A DNA stretch of 64,000 nucleotides from Sneathiella marina (GTDB taxonomy: Bacteria; Pseudomonadota; Alphaproteobacteria; Sneathiellales; Sneathiellaceae). Shown here piece by piece: positions 1 to 8,728 of this stretch (the stretch's first letter is position 1; each line of letters starts with the position of its first letter). The translations under genes were made by a program, and so were the position numbers. The notes beneath the pieces are model-generated. The model was not told the origin of the DNA and searched no databases. It was given only the letters and a program-made list of their open reading frames with translations. Where the stretch lies: positions 3,771,501-3,835,500 of the forward strand of contig NZ_CP098747.1 of NCBI RefSeq assembly GCF_023746535.1. The letters are read 5' to 3'.

Positions 1-92
1 ACTTCGCCAAGCTCATGTGCCGCCAGGGGAGCCAGGGCTCCGTTAAACGAACCGACGGGTGTGCGCACTGCACTCGTGATGACAACGTCCAT
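1..92 (-). CDS. phaA: Acetyl-CoA acetyltransferase (thiolase), N-terminal fragment
   Basis: Only the first ~30 codons lie in the window; the gene continues past position 1. The peptide begins MDVVITSAVRTPVGSFNGAL, the typical thiolase start with the RTPVG(S/K)F motif. A good ribosome-binding site (AGGAG) lies 7 bases before the ATG. Thiolases of this type condense two acetyl-CoA to acetoacetyl-CoA, the first step of polyhydroxybutyrate synthesis. The PHA-synthase-like gene lies directly upstream on the same strand, so this is probably phaA of a phaC-phaA unit; a fatty-acid or ketone-body thiolase (atoB) cannot be excluded from the N-terminus. Confidence 0.85.
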   Translation of the reverse strand, partial: MDVVITSAVRTPVGSFNGALAPLAAHELGE

Positions 93-243
93 TACTGAAT
101 TCTCCTATTTCTTTCGATTAACGTAATTATAATTCAAAAATTACCCCGAAAGAGAAATTAATCATCAAAAAAACTTCCCCTTACGAAATAACGTTAGTTT
201 CTCGCAATCGCAACATTTATTTTGCAACTGCGGTAATAATACA
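93..243 (-). promoter_or_regulatory. phaC-phaA intergenic region with GCAA/TTGC repeats
   Basis: This A+T-rich 151-base gap separates the PHA synthase stop from the thiolase start. Around 204-227 it contains three GCAA/TTGC units (204-207, 210-214, 222-227, the last being TTGCAA). PhaR-type repressors are known to bind TGC-rich dyads upstream of PHA genes, and a phaR gene lies at 15.6 kb. A PhaR site is therefore possible, but this is inference; the gap could simply hold the phaA promoter. Confidence 0.25.
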
Positions 244-1488
244 TTAGCAAGACAAAATCCAGTGACTTAAATCCTGCCATAATCCGGCCTTGGCCTGACG
301 GCTGGTAATCATGCCGATATGGCCCGATGGCGGGGTGACAACCGTGGCGTTGGGTAGCATTTCCGCCAACCCCAGCGCCGAGGGTCGCGGCACGATCTTA
401 TCGGTTTTGGGGACGGCGATCAGCGCCGGCAAGGTAACCTCGGCCGGCGAGACAACCTGCCCGTCGATTTTCCACTGCCCCTGTTTGGGGGCATTGTCCC
501 CATACCAGGACCTAAAACATTCCGCGGCCACGTTCCTGACCAAGGGTATACCATCGTTGAGCCAGTCCTCAAGCGCAACAAACTCTGTCGCCCGTTCCGA
601 TGTCATGTCCATTTTGGAAAACATGCTGAATTTGCGCAAACCCAGATTTGGATCAAGGCTGGTGAACAGGGTTTGCAGCAAATCCACCGGCAACTCGCCA
701 AATCCATTGAGAACATTGGACCACAGATCCGTTTGCCCCAATAGAGTTTTGGCATGCTCGTCAAGATCCGCATGAAAATCCCACGGCGATGCCAGCGCGA
801 TAAAGCTTTTCAATTTCTCCTGCCGTTGTTCGGCCGCGGCAAGTGCCAGGGTCCCTCCCATGCAATACCCGGCGAGATGCAGGTCGCTTGCCGGGAACAT
901 CTCCCGCGCAACATCCAGCGCCGGACAAATACGGCGCAGGATATAATCGGCAAGGGTATAATCCCGTTCCTGCTCTCCTGGCGCATCCCAGTCTAGAAGC
1001 AGGGGACGCACTCCCTGCTCTGCCAGATGGGCGACCAGACTGCGCCCCGGCATCAGATCAAGAATATAGGCGCGGTTGACCAGAGACGGGACAAGCAGCA
1101 CAGTCGGGGCCGCGTCATCGGCACTCGGATGGCAATCGAGCAATTTTGTTGTCCCCGATTGCCACAGAACCGGATGATCCGGGGTCACCCTTTGATAGGG
1201 ATGCCTATGATACTGGCGTATTCCGTCAATCATCTCCTGCACCAGGGAGGAGCCCTGCCGGCCCAGATTTTCCAGATATTCCGCACCGCTGCCGGCCTGG
1301 CTCAACGGCCCCAAAGCCTCCGCACCGCCGGTCAGCAATTCGGGTGGCCAGGGCAGGCTCCCCTCCTTTGCCATTGGCAAGCCAGCCAGATGACGTGCAA
1401 TACTCGTGGTCGCCAGCCCCAGATGCAATGCCAGCGGACGCGGTCCCATGCGGGGTGGCGGATCAGCTTTTTTTGTCTGTTCGTTCAT
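244..1488 (-). CDS. phaC: Class III-like polyhydroxyalkanoate synthase (PhaC-type alpha/beta hydrolase)
   Basis: This 414-aa alpha/beta-hydrolase-fold protein resembles PhaC, which polymerises 3-hydroxyacyl-CoA into PHA. The lipase-like box is GYCMGG with a cysteine nucleophile at about residue 209, as in PHA synthases rather than serine depolymerases. The DWDAPGEQE...LADYI stretch, a late Asp (KTDKIVP) and a His (SGHIGM) complete the expected Cys-Asp-His triad. It is shorter than class I enzymes and closer to the class III size. I chose the ATG at 1488 (AGGGG seven bases before) over an upstream TTG at 1506. No phaE partner is visible, so a PhaC-like hydrolase of other function remains possible. 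Confidence 0.75.
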   Translation of the reverse strand: MNEQTKKADPPPRMGPRPLALHLGLATTSIARHLAGLPMAKEGSLPWPPELLTGGAEALGPLSQAGSGAEYLENLGRQGSSLVQEMIDGIRQYHRHPYQRVTPDHPVLWQSGTTKLLDCHPSADDAAPTVLLVPSLVNRAYILDLMPGRSLVAHLAEQGVRPLLLDWDAPGEQERDYTLADYILRRICPALDVAREMFPASDLHLAGYCMGGTLALAAAEQRQEKLKSFIALASPWDFHADLDEHAKTLLGQTDLWSNVLNGFGELPVDLLQTLFTSLDPNLGLRKFSMFSKMDMTSERATEFVALEDWLNDGIPLVRNVAAECFRSWYGDNAPKQGQWKIDGQVVSPAEVTLPALIAVPKTDKIVPRPSALGLAEMLPNATVVTPPSGHIGMITSRQAKAGLWQDLSHWILSC

Positions 1489-1659
1489 GTGGCGCCCCTG
1501 TCGCAACCGGAAAAGGAAGAGGGCAAGGTCCGGCAGTCCCTATGCATTACCTTACCCCGACTATCCCTGTGTGGAGAAGCCCAATTTTCCAATCCACCCG
1601 TTAATCCACGGGTCATCAACGCCCCGCGCCGGACGGCCAGATCCCGTCAGGACCCGGGT

Positions 1660-2919
1660 TTAGCCAAAATCTGCTTTCGTTGGTGACGGGGTCCCTGAAG
1701 CGGGCGCAGCGGCGCGCCCGAAGACCGTGAAAATACCCAGTGTAACGGCACTCAAGGAGAAAACAGCGGCAAGGCCAAACATATACACCCACGAAATATT
1801 GGCGGCGGCGCCCGCCAGCAAGGACCCGAAAGCGCCGATCCCGTCCAGCAGTACGAAGGCCAAGCCAAGTGTTGCCCCTTCGCTGCGGTCAGAGTGATCG
1901 ACCGCGCCTGCAAGAACCGCTGCGCGGATGGCAACCAAGGGGGTGATGGCAACGAACATGGCAAGGATCATAATCCAAAGGGACGGTTGGAAGACAAGCA
2001 TGATACAGGCCAGCCCCGCGATCAGGTTGCCGCCGACCACAATATTTCTGCGCCCGATAACGTCCGAGGCTTTTCCGATCCCGGGCTGGGCCAGCGCACC
2101 AAAGATCAGCATTCCTGAAATCAACAGGCCGACAATCCAGGTTTCCAGTCCATGCCGGGCCGCCAGATAAAGCGGAATCATGCTGAAAAGCGCCATCAAG
2201 GACATATTGTAGAAGCAGATCATCGCCACCATGCGGAGGCCGTTGCCCTTGCGCCATATATTCAAAAGATGGATAAAATCATGCTTTCTCACCCGCTGTT
2301 TGGTAACCCGCGGGATCGTTCGGGCCACCCAGATAAAGCAAATTCCCATGATCACGGTGGGCACTGTCGAAAGCGCCAGCACCGTCCGCCAATCAACATA
2401 GGCCAGGAGCACGCCCGCAACAAGCGGGGCCAGGACTTCAGCCATTGACCCGCCCACGGCATGCATACCGAGCACATAGGCGCGGCGCTCCTTGTTCTCG
2501 CGCGTGAGGACGGCTGTTGCGATGGGATGCCACGCCGCATCGCCCATCCCGGCAAGGGCAAGCAGCAACGCAAGGCTCCAGAACCCGGATGCCGTAGACG
2601 CCAACAGATAACCCAGGCTGACCCACCAGAATGTTACGAGCAGCAACCGTCCGCGATTTGAAACGTGATCTGCGAGGATACCGGCGGGCAGATATGCAAG
2701 CGCGGCGCCGACGTTGCCAATGGTGAATAGAAGGCCAACCTCAACGGGAGAAAGCCCCATGGAGAGGCCGACTGCCGGCACGATCAACCAGAGCGCCGTG
2801 ATCGGCCAGTCATTGGCGAAATGCCCGAGCATGAGCCAGATTGTCAAAGTACGGTTTTTCATGGCGTCAGCAAATTGTCCTTCAAAAATTCGGACAGCCT
2901 GCCCGGAATACTTGTGCAT
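1660..2919 (-). CDS. MFS transporter, fosmidomycin-resistance (FSR)-like
   Basis: A 419-aa integral membrane protein with about 12 hydrophobic segments and the MFS loop 2-3 motif region (LPAGILADHVSNRGR). The N-terminus LGHFANDW is reminiscent of the FSR subgroup of drug/metabolite exporters; the substrate is not deducible. Two starts are possible: ATG 2919 (weak RBS) or ATG 2862 (MKNRTLTIW, matching the usual family start but with AAGGA rather far upstream). It is divergent from an AraC-family regulator 68 bases away, which probably controls it. Confidence 0.85.
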   Translation of the reverse strand: MHKYSGQAVRIFEGQFADAMKNRTLTIWLMLGHFANDWPITALWLIVPAVGLSMGLSPVEVGLLFTIGNVGAALAYLPAGILADHVSNRGRLLLVTFWWVSLGYLLASTASGFWSLALLLALAGMGDAAWHPIATAVLTRENKERRAYVLGMHAVGGSMAEVLAPLVAGVLLAYVDWRTVLALSTVPTVIMGICFIWVARTIPRVTKQRVRKHDFIHLLNIWRKGNGLRMVAMICFYNMSLMALFSMIPLYLAARHGLETWIVGLLISGMLIFGALAQPGIGKASDVIGRRNIVVGGNLIAGLACIMLVFQPSLWIMILAMFVAITPLVAIRAAVLAGAVDHSDRSEGATLGLAFVLLDGIGAFGSLLAGAAANISWVYMFGLAAVFSLSAVTLGIFTVFGRAAAPASGTPSPTKADFG

Positions 2920-2987
2920 CCTATCGTAATTCTATATGTCTTACGATCGATGCTTGGACAAAATATATCGAGGAATCGTCAAAACAC

Positions 2988-3797
2988 ATGACCCATCCGC
3001 AGCACCATCCTCTGGGCAACGCCGAGACAACCCTCATACCCCGCTATCTGGGGGAGACGGTCAAACCCATATCCGGCGAAAGCTATGATTGGCACGCCCA
3101 CGACTTCGGCCAGCTTATTTCAGCGGCGTCCGGATCCATGTATGTCGGTATACCGGGCCATGTCATGCTCCTCAGCCCGGCCATGACTGTGTGGATCCCG
3201 CCGCATGTGGCGCACTGGATGCGATATGGCGCCAACAACGAGATGCGGTATGTGGATGTGAACCAGGATGAGTCCCGGAAAATCGGCGCGAGATGCCGGA
3301 TCATGGCAATGACGCCGCTAATGGGTGCCCTGATGTCCAGCACCAAGCCGGCCAGTAACTCGGGCCGGGCCAACGAGCATACGGGTGCGCTTCATGATCT
3401 CCTCCGCCATGAGCTTATTGCAGCGCAGGATGTACCGCTCTCCATCGCCATGCCGCAAGACAAGAGAATTCGCATGGTTGCCGAGGCAGCGCTTGATAAT
3501 CCGGGCCTCATCACGTCCGTCGACGCCTGGCTTGCCCAGGCGCCGGCAAGCCGCAAGACCATCGAAAGATTATTCGTTGCGGAAACCGGCATGCCGCCGT
3601 CGAGATGGTTGCGATACGCGCGCGTTCTTCACGCCATTTCCAAGCTTGCCGCGGGAGAGAAAGTCAGCTCCGTCGCCTTCGATATGGGATATGGGTCCGC
3701 CAGCGCGTTCAGCTACATGTTTCGCTGCACCCTGGGATGCAGCCCCCGCGATTTTTGCCTGAAATCGTCGAAGGAATCCGGGACACAGTTAGCCTGA
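2988..3797 (+). CDS. AraC-family transcriptional regulator
   Basis: A 269-aa protein with an N-terminal cupin-like ligand domain (residues ~20-130, including WHAHDFGQL and IPPHVAHWM) and a C-terminal AraC-type double helix-turn-helix (residues ~165-260, ending FDMGYGSASAFSYMFR..GCSPRDF). The histidine-rich cupin core is typical of small-molecule-sensing AraC repressors/activators next to exporters. The open frame extends upstream to 2841, but the ATG at 2988 gives the family-typical N-terminus and removes overlap with the divergent MFS gene. It likely regulates the MFS transporter at 1660-2919. Confidence 0.85.
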   Translation: MTHPQHHPLGNAETTLIPRYLGETVKPISGESYDWHAHDFGQLISAASGSMYVGIPGHVMLLSPAMTVWIPPHVAHWMRYGANNEMRYVDVNQDESRKIGARCRIMAMTPLMGALMSSTKPASNSGRANEHTGALHDLLRHELIAAQDVPLSIAMPQDKRIRMVAEAALDNPGLITSVDAWLAQAPASRKTIERLFVAETGMPPSRWLRYARVLHAISKLAAGEKVSSVAFDMGYGSASAFSYMFRCTLGCSPRDFCLKSSKESGTQLA

Positions 3798-4040
3798 TTG
3801 TCATTCGCGATGAGACGTATTTCCCGGAAACAAAGCCCCCATGCTACTCTTCGGGCGTCAATTGGTGTAAAACGGAATTCAGCGTTACAGCCAGTATCGG
3901 GCGATGCCAATTTGAACGACAATGCTACCCAGGCACATTGCTTCTAATTTCAATGCCGTTGAAATGTGACCCTGAGGGCAGCGGCCGACGGCTGATTGGA
4001 TAATGTGGATGAACTTGCGGACAAGCGGAAAGGGCCTGGT

Positions 4041-5021
4041 ATGGGGTATGTTTTCACCACCTTGGTCGGGAGAAGTTGCTGCGCGGCCTTGCTGATTGCC
4101 ATGAACTGGACTGCAGCGCCTGAGGTCGCAGCGGAGGAAATCTCTTTTATGAGTGCCAGCCCCTACCAATTGGGGGACTTGCTCAAACAGCCGGACCCCA
4201 GTTACGATGTCGAAATCAAGGCCGATCTGGTTTTCCCCGAAAATATGTCGGAGCCCATGCCGGCTTTCATTTACATGCATGGCTCCAGTGGCCGGCTGTT
4301 GCGGCATCAGCGGTATCTTGAGCTGGCGCGCGAACGGGGTTTCGTGACATTGCAAATCGATAGTTTCGGGCCTCGCGGTGTTACCTCAACCATTGGCAAC
4401 CAAACCAACGTTACAGCGGCGATGATGACCACGGATATCTTGAGATCGATTGACTATCTGAGCCAGCACCCAAATGTCGATCCGGACAGGATCGTTATCA
4501 TGGGCAGCAGCAAAGGTGCCGTTGCGGCGCTCTATTCGGCTTGGACACCCGCTCGCAAGAAAGTGCTCGGCGACAGGGGGGAGGCAGACTATATTCTGCT
4601 CTATCCGCTTTGCGTCACAATTGAGGATGGCGATGTTACAAATAAATCCGTCCATGTCTTTATTGGCAAAGAGGATAACTGGACACCGGCCGCGCCCTGT
4701 ATCGCCGAGGTGCGTCGAATGAAATCACTCGGCAAGGACTGGGCTATCACGCTTTATGAAGGAGCCTATCATGGCTTCGATGCATCGATCAGTGGCACAA
4801 CTAACTTGCCCCATGCCTATAGTATGGCCGATTGCAATGTCGCCTTGCGCGCAGATGGGTATGAATATGAAACCGGTTCGGGATACCTGTTGACGCGACC
4901 TGAAAGGCGCTTGGCCTTTAAATCATGTGCCAAGAAAGGATCCGTCAAGATGGGCGGGACCCACGCGCTTGATGCCTTTATGCGGGATGTGGGAGAATTC
5001 CTGGATAAAGCTGTTGAGTAA
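4041..5021 (+). CDS. Secreted dienelactone-hydrolase-like alpha/beta hydrolase
   Basis: A 326-aa protein with an N-terminal signal sequence (hydrophobic CCAALLIAMNW, likely cleavage after EVAA) and a dienelactone hydrolase fold. The nucleophile elbow is GSSKGAVAAL (Ser), an acidic residue lies in GKEDNWTP and the catalytic His in YEGAYHGFD. The family hydrolyses lactones and small esters; here it would act in the periplasm and its substrate is unknown. The ATG at 4041 is preceded by AAGGG; an in-frame ATG-less extension begins at 3996. It stands alone, with no obvious operon partner. Confidence 0.8.
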   Translation: MGYVFTTLVGRSCCAALLIAMNWTAAPEVAAEEISFMSASPYQLGDLLKQPDPSYDVEIKADLVFPENMSEPMPAFIYMHGSSGRLLRHQRYLELARERGFVTLQIDSFGPRGVTSTIGNQTNVTAAMMTTDILRSIDYLSQHPNVDPDRIVIMGSSKGAVAALYSAWTPARKKVLGDRGEADYILLYPLCVTIEDGDVTNKSVHVFIGKEDNWTPAAPCIAEVRRMKSLGKDWAITLYEGAYHGFDASISGTTNLPHAYSMADCNVALRADGYEYETGSGYLLTRPERRLAFKSCAKKGSVKMGGTHALDAFMRDVGEFLDKAVE

Positions 5022-5219
5022 ATATTAAGATGGCGGCGCGGCGTTGCCTGTCTTTCGCGGCTCAGGCCAGGACGCCCGCCTCAATCAATAGAGCGCGCAG
5101 GCGTTCGGGGTTATCCGGTCTCTACGGCCGCACACCGCCGGACGTATATTTAACTCACTTTTCGATTGTCCTGCCTCCGGCAATAAGCCAATCTGGTTCC
5201 CTGTTGAAGGAGATATGGC

Positions 5220-5846
5220 ATGCCGTCCTTTATTGATTTTCTCGATGTTCTGGGTGTCGCGGTGTTTGCGGTATCGGGGGCGCTGGTGGCGTCGCGCAAG
5301 GAGATGGACCTGGTGAGTTTCGGGCTGCTGGCCAGCCTGACAGGCATTGGTGGCGGCACCCTGCGCGACCTGTTACTCGACCAGCCGGTCTTTTGGATTG
5401 AACAGCCCTATTATCTGGTGACCTGTCTGATAGTGGCCATCCTGGTCTATTTTACGGCGCATGTTTTCCAGCGGCGCTTTATCATCCTGCTTTGGGCCGA
5501 TGCCATCGGGGTGGCGGCTTTCAGTGTGATGGGGGCCGAAGTCGCCCTGCGCAGTGGTGCCAATGAACTGGTGGCAATTGTGATGGGCATGATGACGGCA
5601 ACATTTGGCGGCCTGGCCCGCGATGTGGTTTGCGCAGAGCCGGTTTTGATAATGCGTAAAGAACTTTACGCCACCTGTGCCATGGCCGGGGCAACTGTCT
5701 ATGTGGGCGTGGCGGCACTTGAGGCATCGTTCATCATTTCGGCCCTTGCCGGGTTCACCGTGGCCTTTGCCCTTCGGGCTGGAGGTATTCATTGGGGCTG
5801 GACGCTGCCACCGTATAAAACCAGGCCGGGGCGGGACTACGAATAG
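5220..5846 (+). CDS. UPF0126 (YadS/YicG, TRIC-like) membrane protein
   Basis: A 208-aa membrane protein made of two similar three-helix halves, as expected for UPF0126. The glycine-rich motif GIGGGTLRDLLL (residues ~40-52) and its second-half counterpart ATFGGLARDVV are the conserved pore signatures. Prokaryotic relatives have been described as trimeric cation channels or as glycine transporters (E. coli YicG); the substrate here is undetermined. AAGGAG lies seven bases before the ATG. It is monocistronic, and the 200 bases before it hold only decayed-looking sequence. Confidence 0.85.
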   Translation: MPSFIDFLDVLGVAVFAVSGALVASRKEMDLVSFGLLASLTGIGGGTLRDLLLDQPVFWIEQPYYLVTCLIVAILVYFTAHVFQRRFIILLWADAIGVAAFSVMGAEVALRSGANELVAIVMGMMTATFGGLARDVVCAEPVLIMRKELYATCAMAGATVYVGVAALEASFIISALAGFTVAFALRAGGIHWGWTLPPYKTRPGRDYE

Positions 5847-5977
5847 GATAACTGTCCCCTGTTGGCGGTCCGCCTTGCTGTGAAAGCGTCAAATCTGCCT
5901 GGCCGTTCAACGCTGGCATCGAGGGAGGCGTCTGGGAAGGACCGTATCTGACCTTCGGCGGAGCCGGGTCCGGGGCT

Positions 5978-6409
5978 TTACTTAATCAGGGAAATTAAGG
6001 CGGATGCAAGGGTCCCCGGATTATGCTGCGCTGAGAGCTGACCAATTTCTTGATGTATGAGGGGCCCGTAAATCTTCCACATTTGTTGGCGAACGCGCAG
6101 GCCCTTTTGGGTTATCTTCAACACCTTGCCGCGACCATCACTCTCAAAGGCGAATTCCTCGACAACCCCTTCACCCACCATGCGGCGGAGCAGGCGGGAC
6201 AGGTTCGACTGCTCAAAGATCAAAATTCTTTCAAGTTCAAAGGGACGCACACCCAATTCCTGGGCCCGCTCAAGTTCCCACAGAACATCATACCAGCGTA
6301 AATTTGGTAAACCCTCCTGTTTAAGGGCTGTATCAATGACCCGGTAAATAGCCTTTTGAGAGAGGTTCAGAGCGACCCATAATCTTGTTTCTTCTTTGGT
6401 TGGATACAT
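5978..6409 (-). CDS. MarR-family transcriptional regulator
   Basis: A 143-aa winged-helix protein with the MarR pattern: dimerisation helices at both ends and a central wHTH (LGVRPFELERILIFEQSNLSRLL...) followed by a beta wing containing DGRGKVLKIT. It is divergent from the yceI gene. A perfect 11-base inverted repeat lies in the shared promoter region (6456-6483), most simply its operator. MarR proteins usually repress and are released by phenolics or oxidants. The YceI/cytochrome b561 genes opposite suggest a redox or lipid-quinone signal, but that is inference. Confidence 0.87.
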   Translation of the reverse strand: MYPTKEETRLWVALNLSQKAIYRVIDTALKQEGLPNLRWYDVLWELERAQELGVRPFELERILIFEQSNLSRLLRRMVGEGVVEEFAFESDGRGKVLKITQKGLRVRQQMWKIYGPLIHQEIGQLSAQHNPGTLASALISLIK

Positions 6410-6455
6410 GTTTCACTTTTCCGTGATGGCTTGCAGGGAAATGGTCTTGTATATT

Positions 6456-6483
6456 GTATATAGATGCATTTTCATCTATATAC
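6456..6483. promoter_or_regulatory. Palindromic operator, probably for the MarR regulator
   Basis: GTATATAGATG (6456-6466) and CATCTATATAC (6473-6483) form a perfect 11-base inverted repeat with a 6-base spacer, midway between the divergent MarR and yceI genes. On the minus strand it overlaps a possible -10 (TATATA) preceded by TTGATT at 18 bases. Length and symmetry fit a MarR dimer site. Confidence 0.7.
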
Positions 6484-6579
6484 CGTTTCACGCGTTAATC
6501 AATCAATTTACAGCGCCCTTCGGGCGACCAAATACAGTCTAACGAATTCAATAACCCGAACAGGAAGAGGAAATTTCCG

Positions 6580-7179
6580 ATGAAGTATTCAAAAATATCC
6601 AGGCTTGCCGCGTTATCACTTTTTCTAGTCTTGCCAAGCATATCGGCTTTTGCAGCGGAAACATACTATACTGATCAGGGACATACCGAGGTTATATTTT
6701 CCTGGAACCATGCCGGTGTTTCAATTCAAAGCGGGGAGTTTACCACGGCGAGTGGAAAACTGGTTCTTGATCCTGACGATGTTGGGAAATCAATGATCGA
6801 TGTAACAATTGATGCAAATAGCCTTTCTACCGGTTTTGGCCCTTTGGATACGGATCTGAAAAGCAAGAATTTTCTAGATGTTGAAAGCTTCCCTCAGATC
6901 ACCTTTAAAAGTACCAAAGTTACCAAAACCGGAGAGAATACGGCGGACGTAACCGGCGATTTGACAATTCATGGCGTTACCAAGCCAGTGACCTTGAAAA
7001 CAACAATGACCCACCGCGGGGACCATCCGGTTGCGGCGGTGATTGATTATTACAAAGGCAAATGGGTCGCCTTTGCCGCAACCACGGAGATTGACCATCA
7101 GGCTTTTGGTGTCGGCCCCTTCTCAACCGGGCCCATAGAAATTTCAATCGTTACTGAAATGAAAGACCGCGAAAACTAG
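6580..7179 (+). CDS. YceI-family periplasmic lipid-binding protein
   Basis: A 199-aa protein with a signal peptide (cleavage likely after SAFA, residue ~25) and a complete YceI lipocalin-like domain, including the conserved D.GHTEV.F.W.H.GV start, the DLKSKNFLDVESFPQITFKST block and GDLTIHGVTKPVTL. YceI proteins bind polyisoprenoids such as quinones in the periplasm. It is followed after 122 bases by a cytochrome b561-YceI fusion, and both are opposite a MarR regulator. RBS is GAGGAAA nine bases before the ATG. Confidence 0.92.
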   Translation: MKYSKISRLAALSLFLVLPSISAFAAETYYTDQGHTEVIFSWNHAGVSIQSGEFTTASGKLVLDPDDVGKSMIDVTIDANSLSTGFGPLDTDLKSKNFLDVESFPQITFKSTKVTKTGENTADVTGDLTIHGVTKPVTLKTTMTHRGDHPVAAVIDYYKGKWVAFAATTEIDHQAFGVGPFSTGPIEISIVTEMKDREN

Positions 7180-7226
7180 AGGGGAATCAGGGGTACGGTT
7201 ACGCCAATTTCGACGAGGCGTGCTCT

Positions 7227-7256
7227 CCCATGGCGCCGATAACAGGACGCCATGGG
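7227..7256 (+). other. Stem-loop between yceI and the cytochrome b561 gene
   Basis: CCCATGGCG (7227-7235) pairs perfectly with CGCCATGGG (7248-7256) around a 12-base loop, 48 bases after the yceI stop. There is no T-run, so it is not a standard intrinsic terminator. It may be an mRNA-stabilising hairpin or partial attenuator that lowers expression of the downstream gene. Confidence 0.45.
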
Positions 7257-7301
7257 GCCTCTGCCTTAAAGCCTGAACATTTTGGTTGATTGGACCTAAG
7301 C

Positions 7302-8525
7302 ATGCTTATCAACACCCGAGAACGCTATGGCCTGATTGCGCAACTCTTCCATTGGCTGACCGCTTGCCTCATTCTAATCTTGATCCCGCTTGGCCTTTTC
7401 ATGGTTCAACTGCCGATCAATACCACAGAGGAAGTCGGCGATAAATTCTGGTTCTATTCCCTGCACAAGACCCTTGGCATGACGCTCTTTGCTGTGGCGG
7501 CTTTGCGGATACTCTGGGCGGTGTTTCAGCCACATCCCGTCCTTCTCAATAGCGAGAACAAACTCGAAAACCTGGCTGCACAGACAATACATTGGACACT
7601 TTACGGCGCGATTATCCTGATGCCGCTGACCGGCTGGATGCATCACTCCGCCCTGGAGGGATTTGCGCCAATTTGGGGACCTTTTCCGCAAGATCTGCCC
7701 TTTATACCCAAAAACCTTCTTCTGGCATCTGTCTTTGGTACAGCACATGTATTTACCGCCATCTTGCTCGGCATATCCATATTTCTCCATGTCGGAGGGG
7801 CGTTAAAACACACGCTCATTGATCGCGACAGCACCCTGGCCCGGATGGTTCCGGGCAGGGTACCCACACTCCCAGACGATCTGCCGAAACCGCCCTTTCA
7901 ATGGCGTCCGCTTTTCCTGTCGGGAATTTTATTTGCGTTTCTTGGTACAGCAGTTGCGATAAATACGGTTGTCGAGGGGTCTGGAAACCAGTCCTCTCAG
8001 GTCATTCCTGAAAATGCCCGCAACTCGGAATATGGCTGGAGGGTCGATCATGACAAAAGTACGCTGGCCATTGAAGTTGTTCAATCGGGTGCGCAGGTGA
8101 GCGGCAGTTTCGCCAACTGGAAGGCGAAAATCAATTTCGATGCAGAGAATCTCGGCGCATCATATGCGATCATTGATATAGATGTCTCGAGCCTCACGCT
8201 GGGCGGCATAAGCCAGCAGGCCCTGTCGTCAAATTTTCTCAATGCCGCGGCGTTCCCGCTCTCGAATTTTACATCGGATAATTTTATCGAGACCGAAACG
8301 GGCACTTACGTGGCGCAAGGTCAACTGACCTTGGTCGGTCAAACCAAACCTCTTTCACTTCCCTTTAGTCTGAAGATCGAAAATAATCGGGCATTTGTTG
8401 ACGGCAAAGCTGTCATCCAGCGCCTGGAATTTGATATTGGTAAAAAGGGATATCCAGATGGCCAGCAGATTGGTCTCGAGGTTCTGGTCAACGTTAAAAT
8501 CGAAGCCGAAAAGATCTCCAGATAG
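7302..8525 (+). CDS. Cytochrome b561 - YceI fusion protein
   Basis: A 407-aa two-domain protein. Residues ~5-185 are a four-helix cytochrome b561 domain with the usual histidines (QLFHWLTA, LHKTLG, IHWTLYG, FLHVGGALKH) that ligate two b haems. After a further hydrophobic segment (~205-225), residues ~245-400 form a YceI domain facing the periplasm (YGWRVDHDKSTL, SSNFLNAAAFPLSNF, GQLTLVGQTKPLSLPF). The fusion suggests that a quinone-like lipid bound by YceI exchanges electrons with the b561 haems. I chose the ATG at 7302; an in-frame TTG lies at 7290. Confidence 0.88.
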   Translation: MLINTRERYGLIAQLFHWLTACLILILIPLGLFMVQLPINTTEEVGDKFWFYSLHKTLGMTLFAVAALRILWAVFQPHPVLLNSENKLENLAAQTIHWTLYGAIILMPLTGWMHHSALEGFAPIWGPFPQDLPFIPKNLLLASVFGTAHVFTAILLGISIFLHVGGALKHTLIDRDSTLARMVPGRVPTLPDDLPKPPFQWRPLFLSGILFAFLGTAVAINTVVEGSGNQSSQVIPENARNSEYGWRVDHDKSTLAIEVVQSGAQVSGSFANWKAKINFDAENLGASYAIIDIDVSSLTLGGISQQALSSNFLNAAAFPLSNFTSDNFIETETGTYVAQGQLTLVGQTKPLSLPFSLKIENNRAFVDGKAVIQRLEFDIGKKGYPDGQQIGLEVLVNVKIEAEKISR

Positions 8526-8728
8526 GACCCCGAAGACCCGTCTTTTAAACCGGCGAATATTTTATGTGATGAAATCTGTTTTGGCAGTAGAAGCCCTGAA
8601 TTTTCGCTGTTGGCAGGAATTTCTTGCTAAATAAATAAAATTAGTGAAAGCTAATTTTGCTTGTGGGAGGCGTCACGAAGGTTTGACAAATTTCCACAGC
8701 GGCAGTTGCAAAGCAGGAAAGGAAACTC

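Noticed and set aside
1596-1613. ACCCGT-TAATCC-ACGGGT hairpin upstream of phaC as terminator or operator
   Set aside because: The stem is only six pairs with no T-run, and such short dyads occur by chance; left out of the feature list.
5022-5219. Minus-strand peptide ending in a plausible C-terminus (PERLRALLIEAGVLA) before the UPF0126 gene
   Set aside because: The frame is broken by a stop only ~20 codons upstream and there is no start. At most a decayed gene end; too little to annotate.
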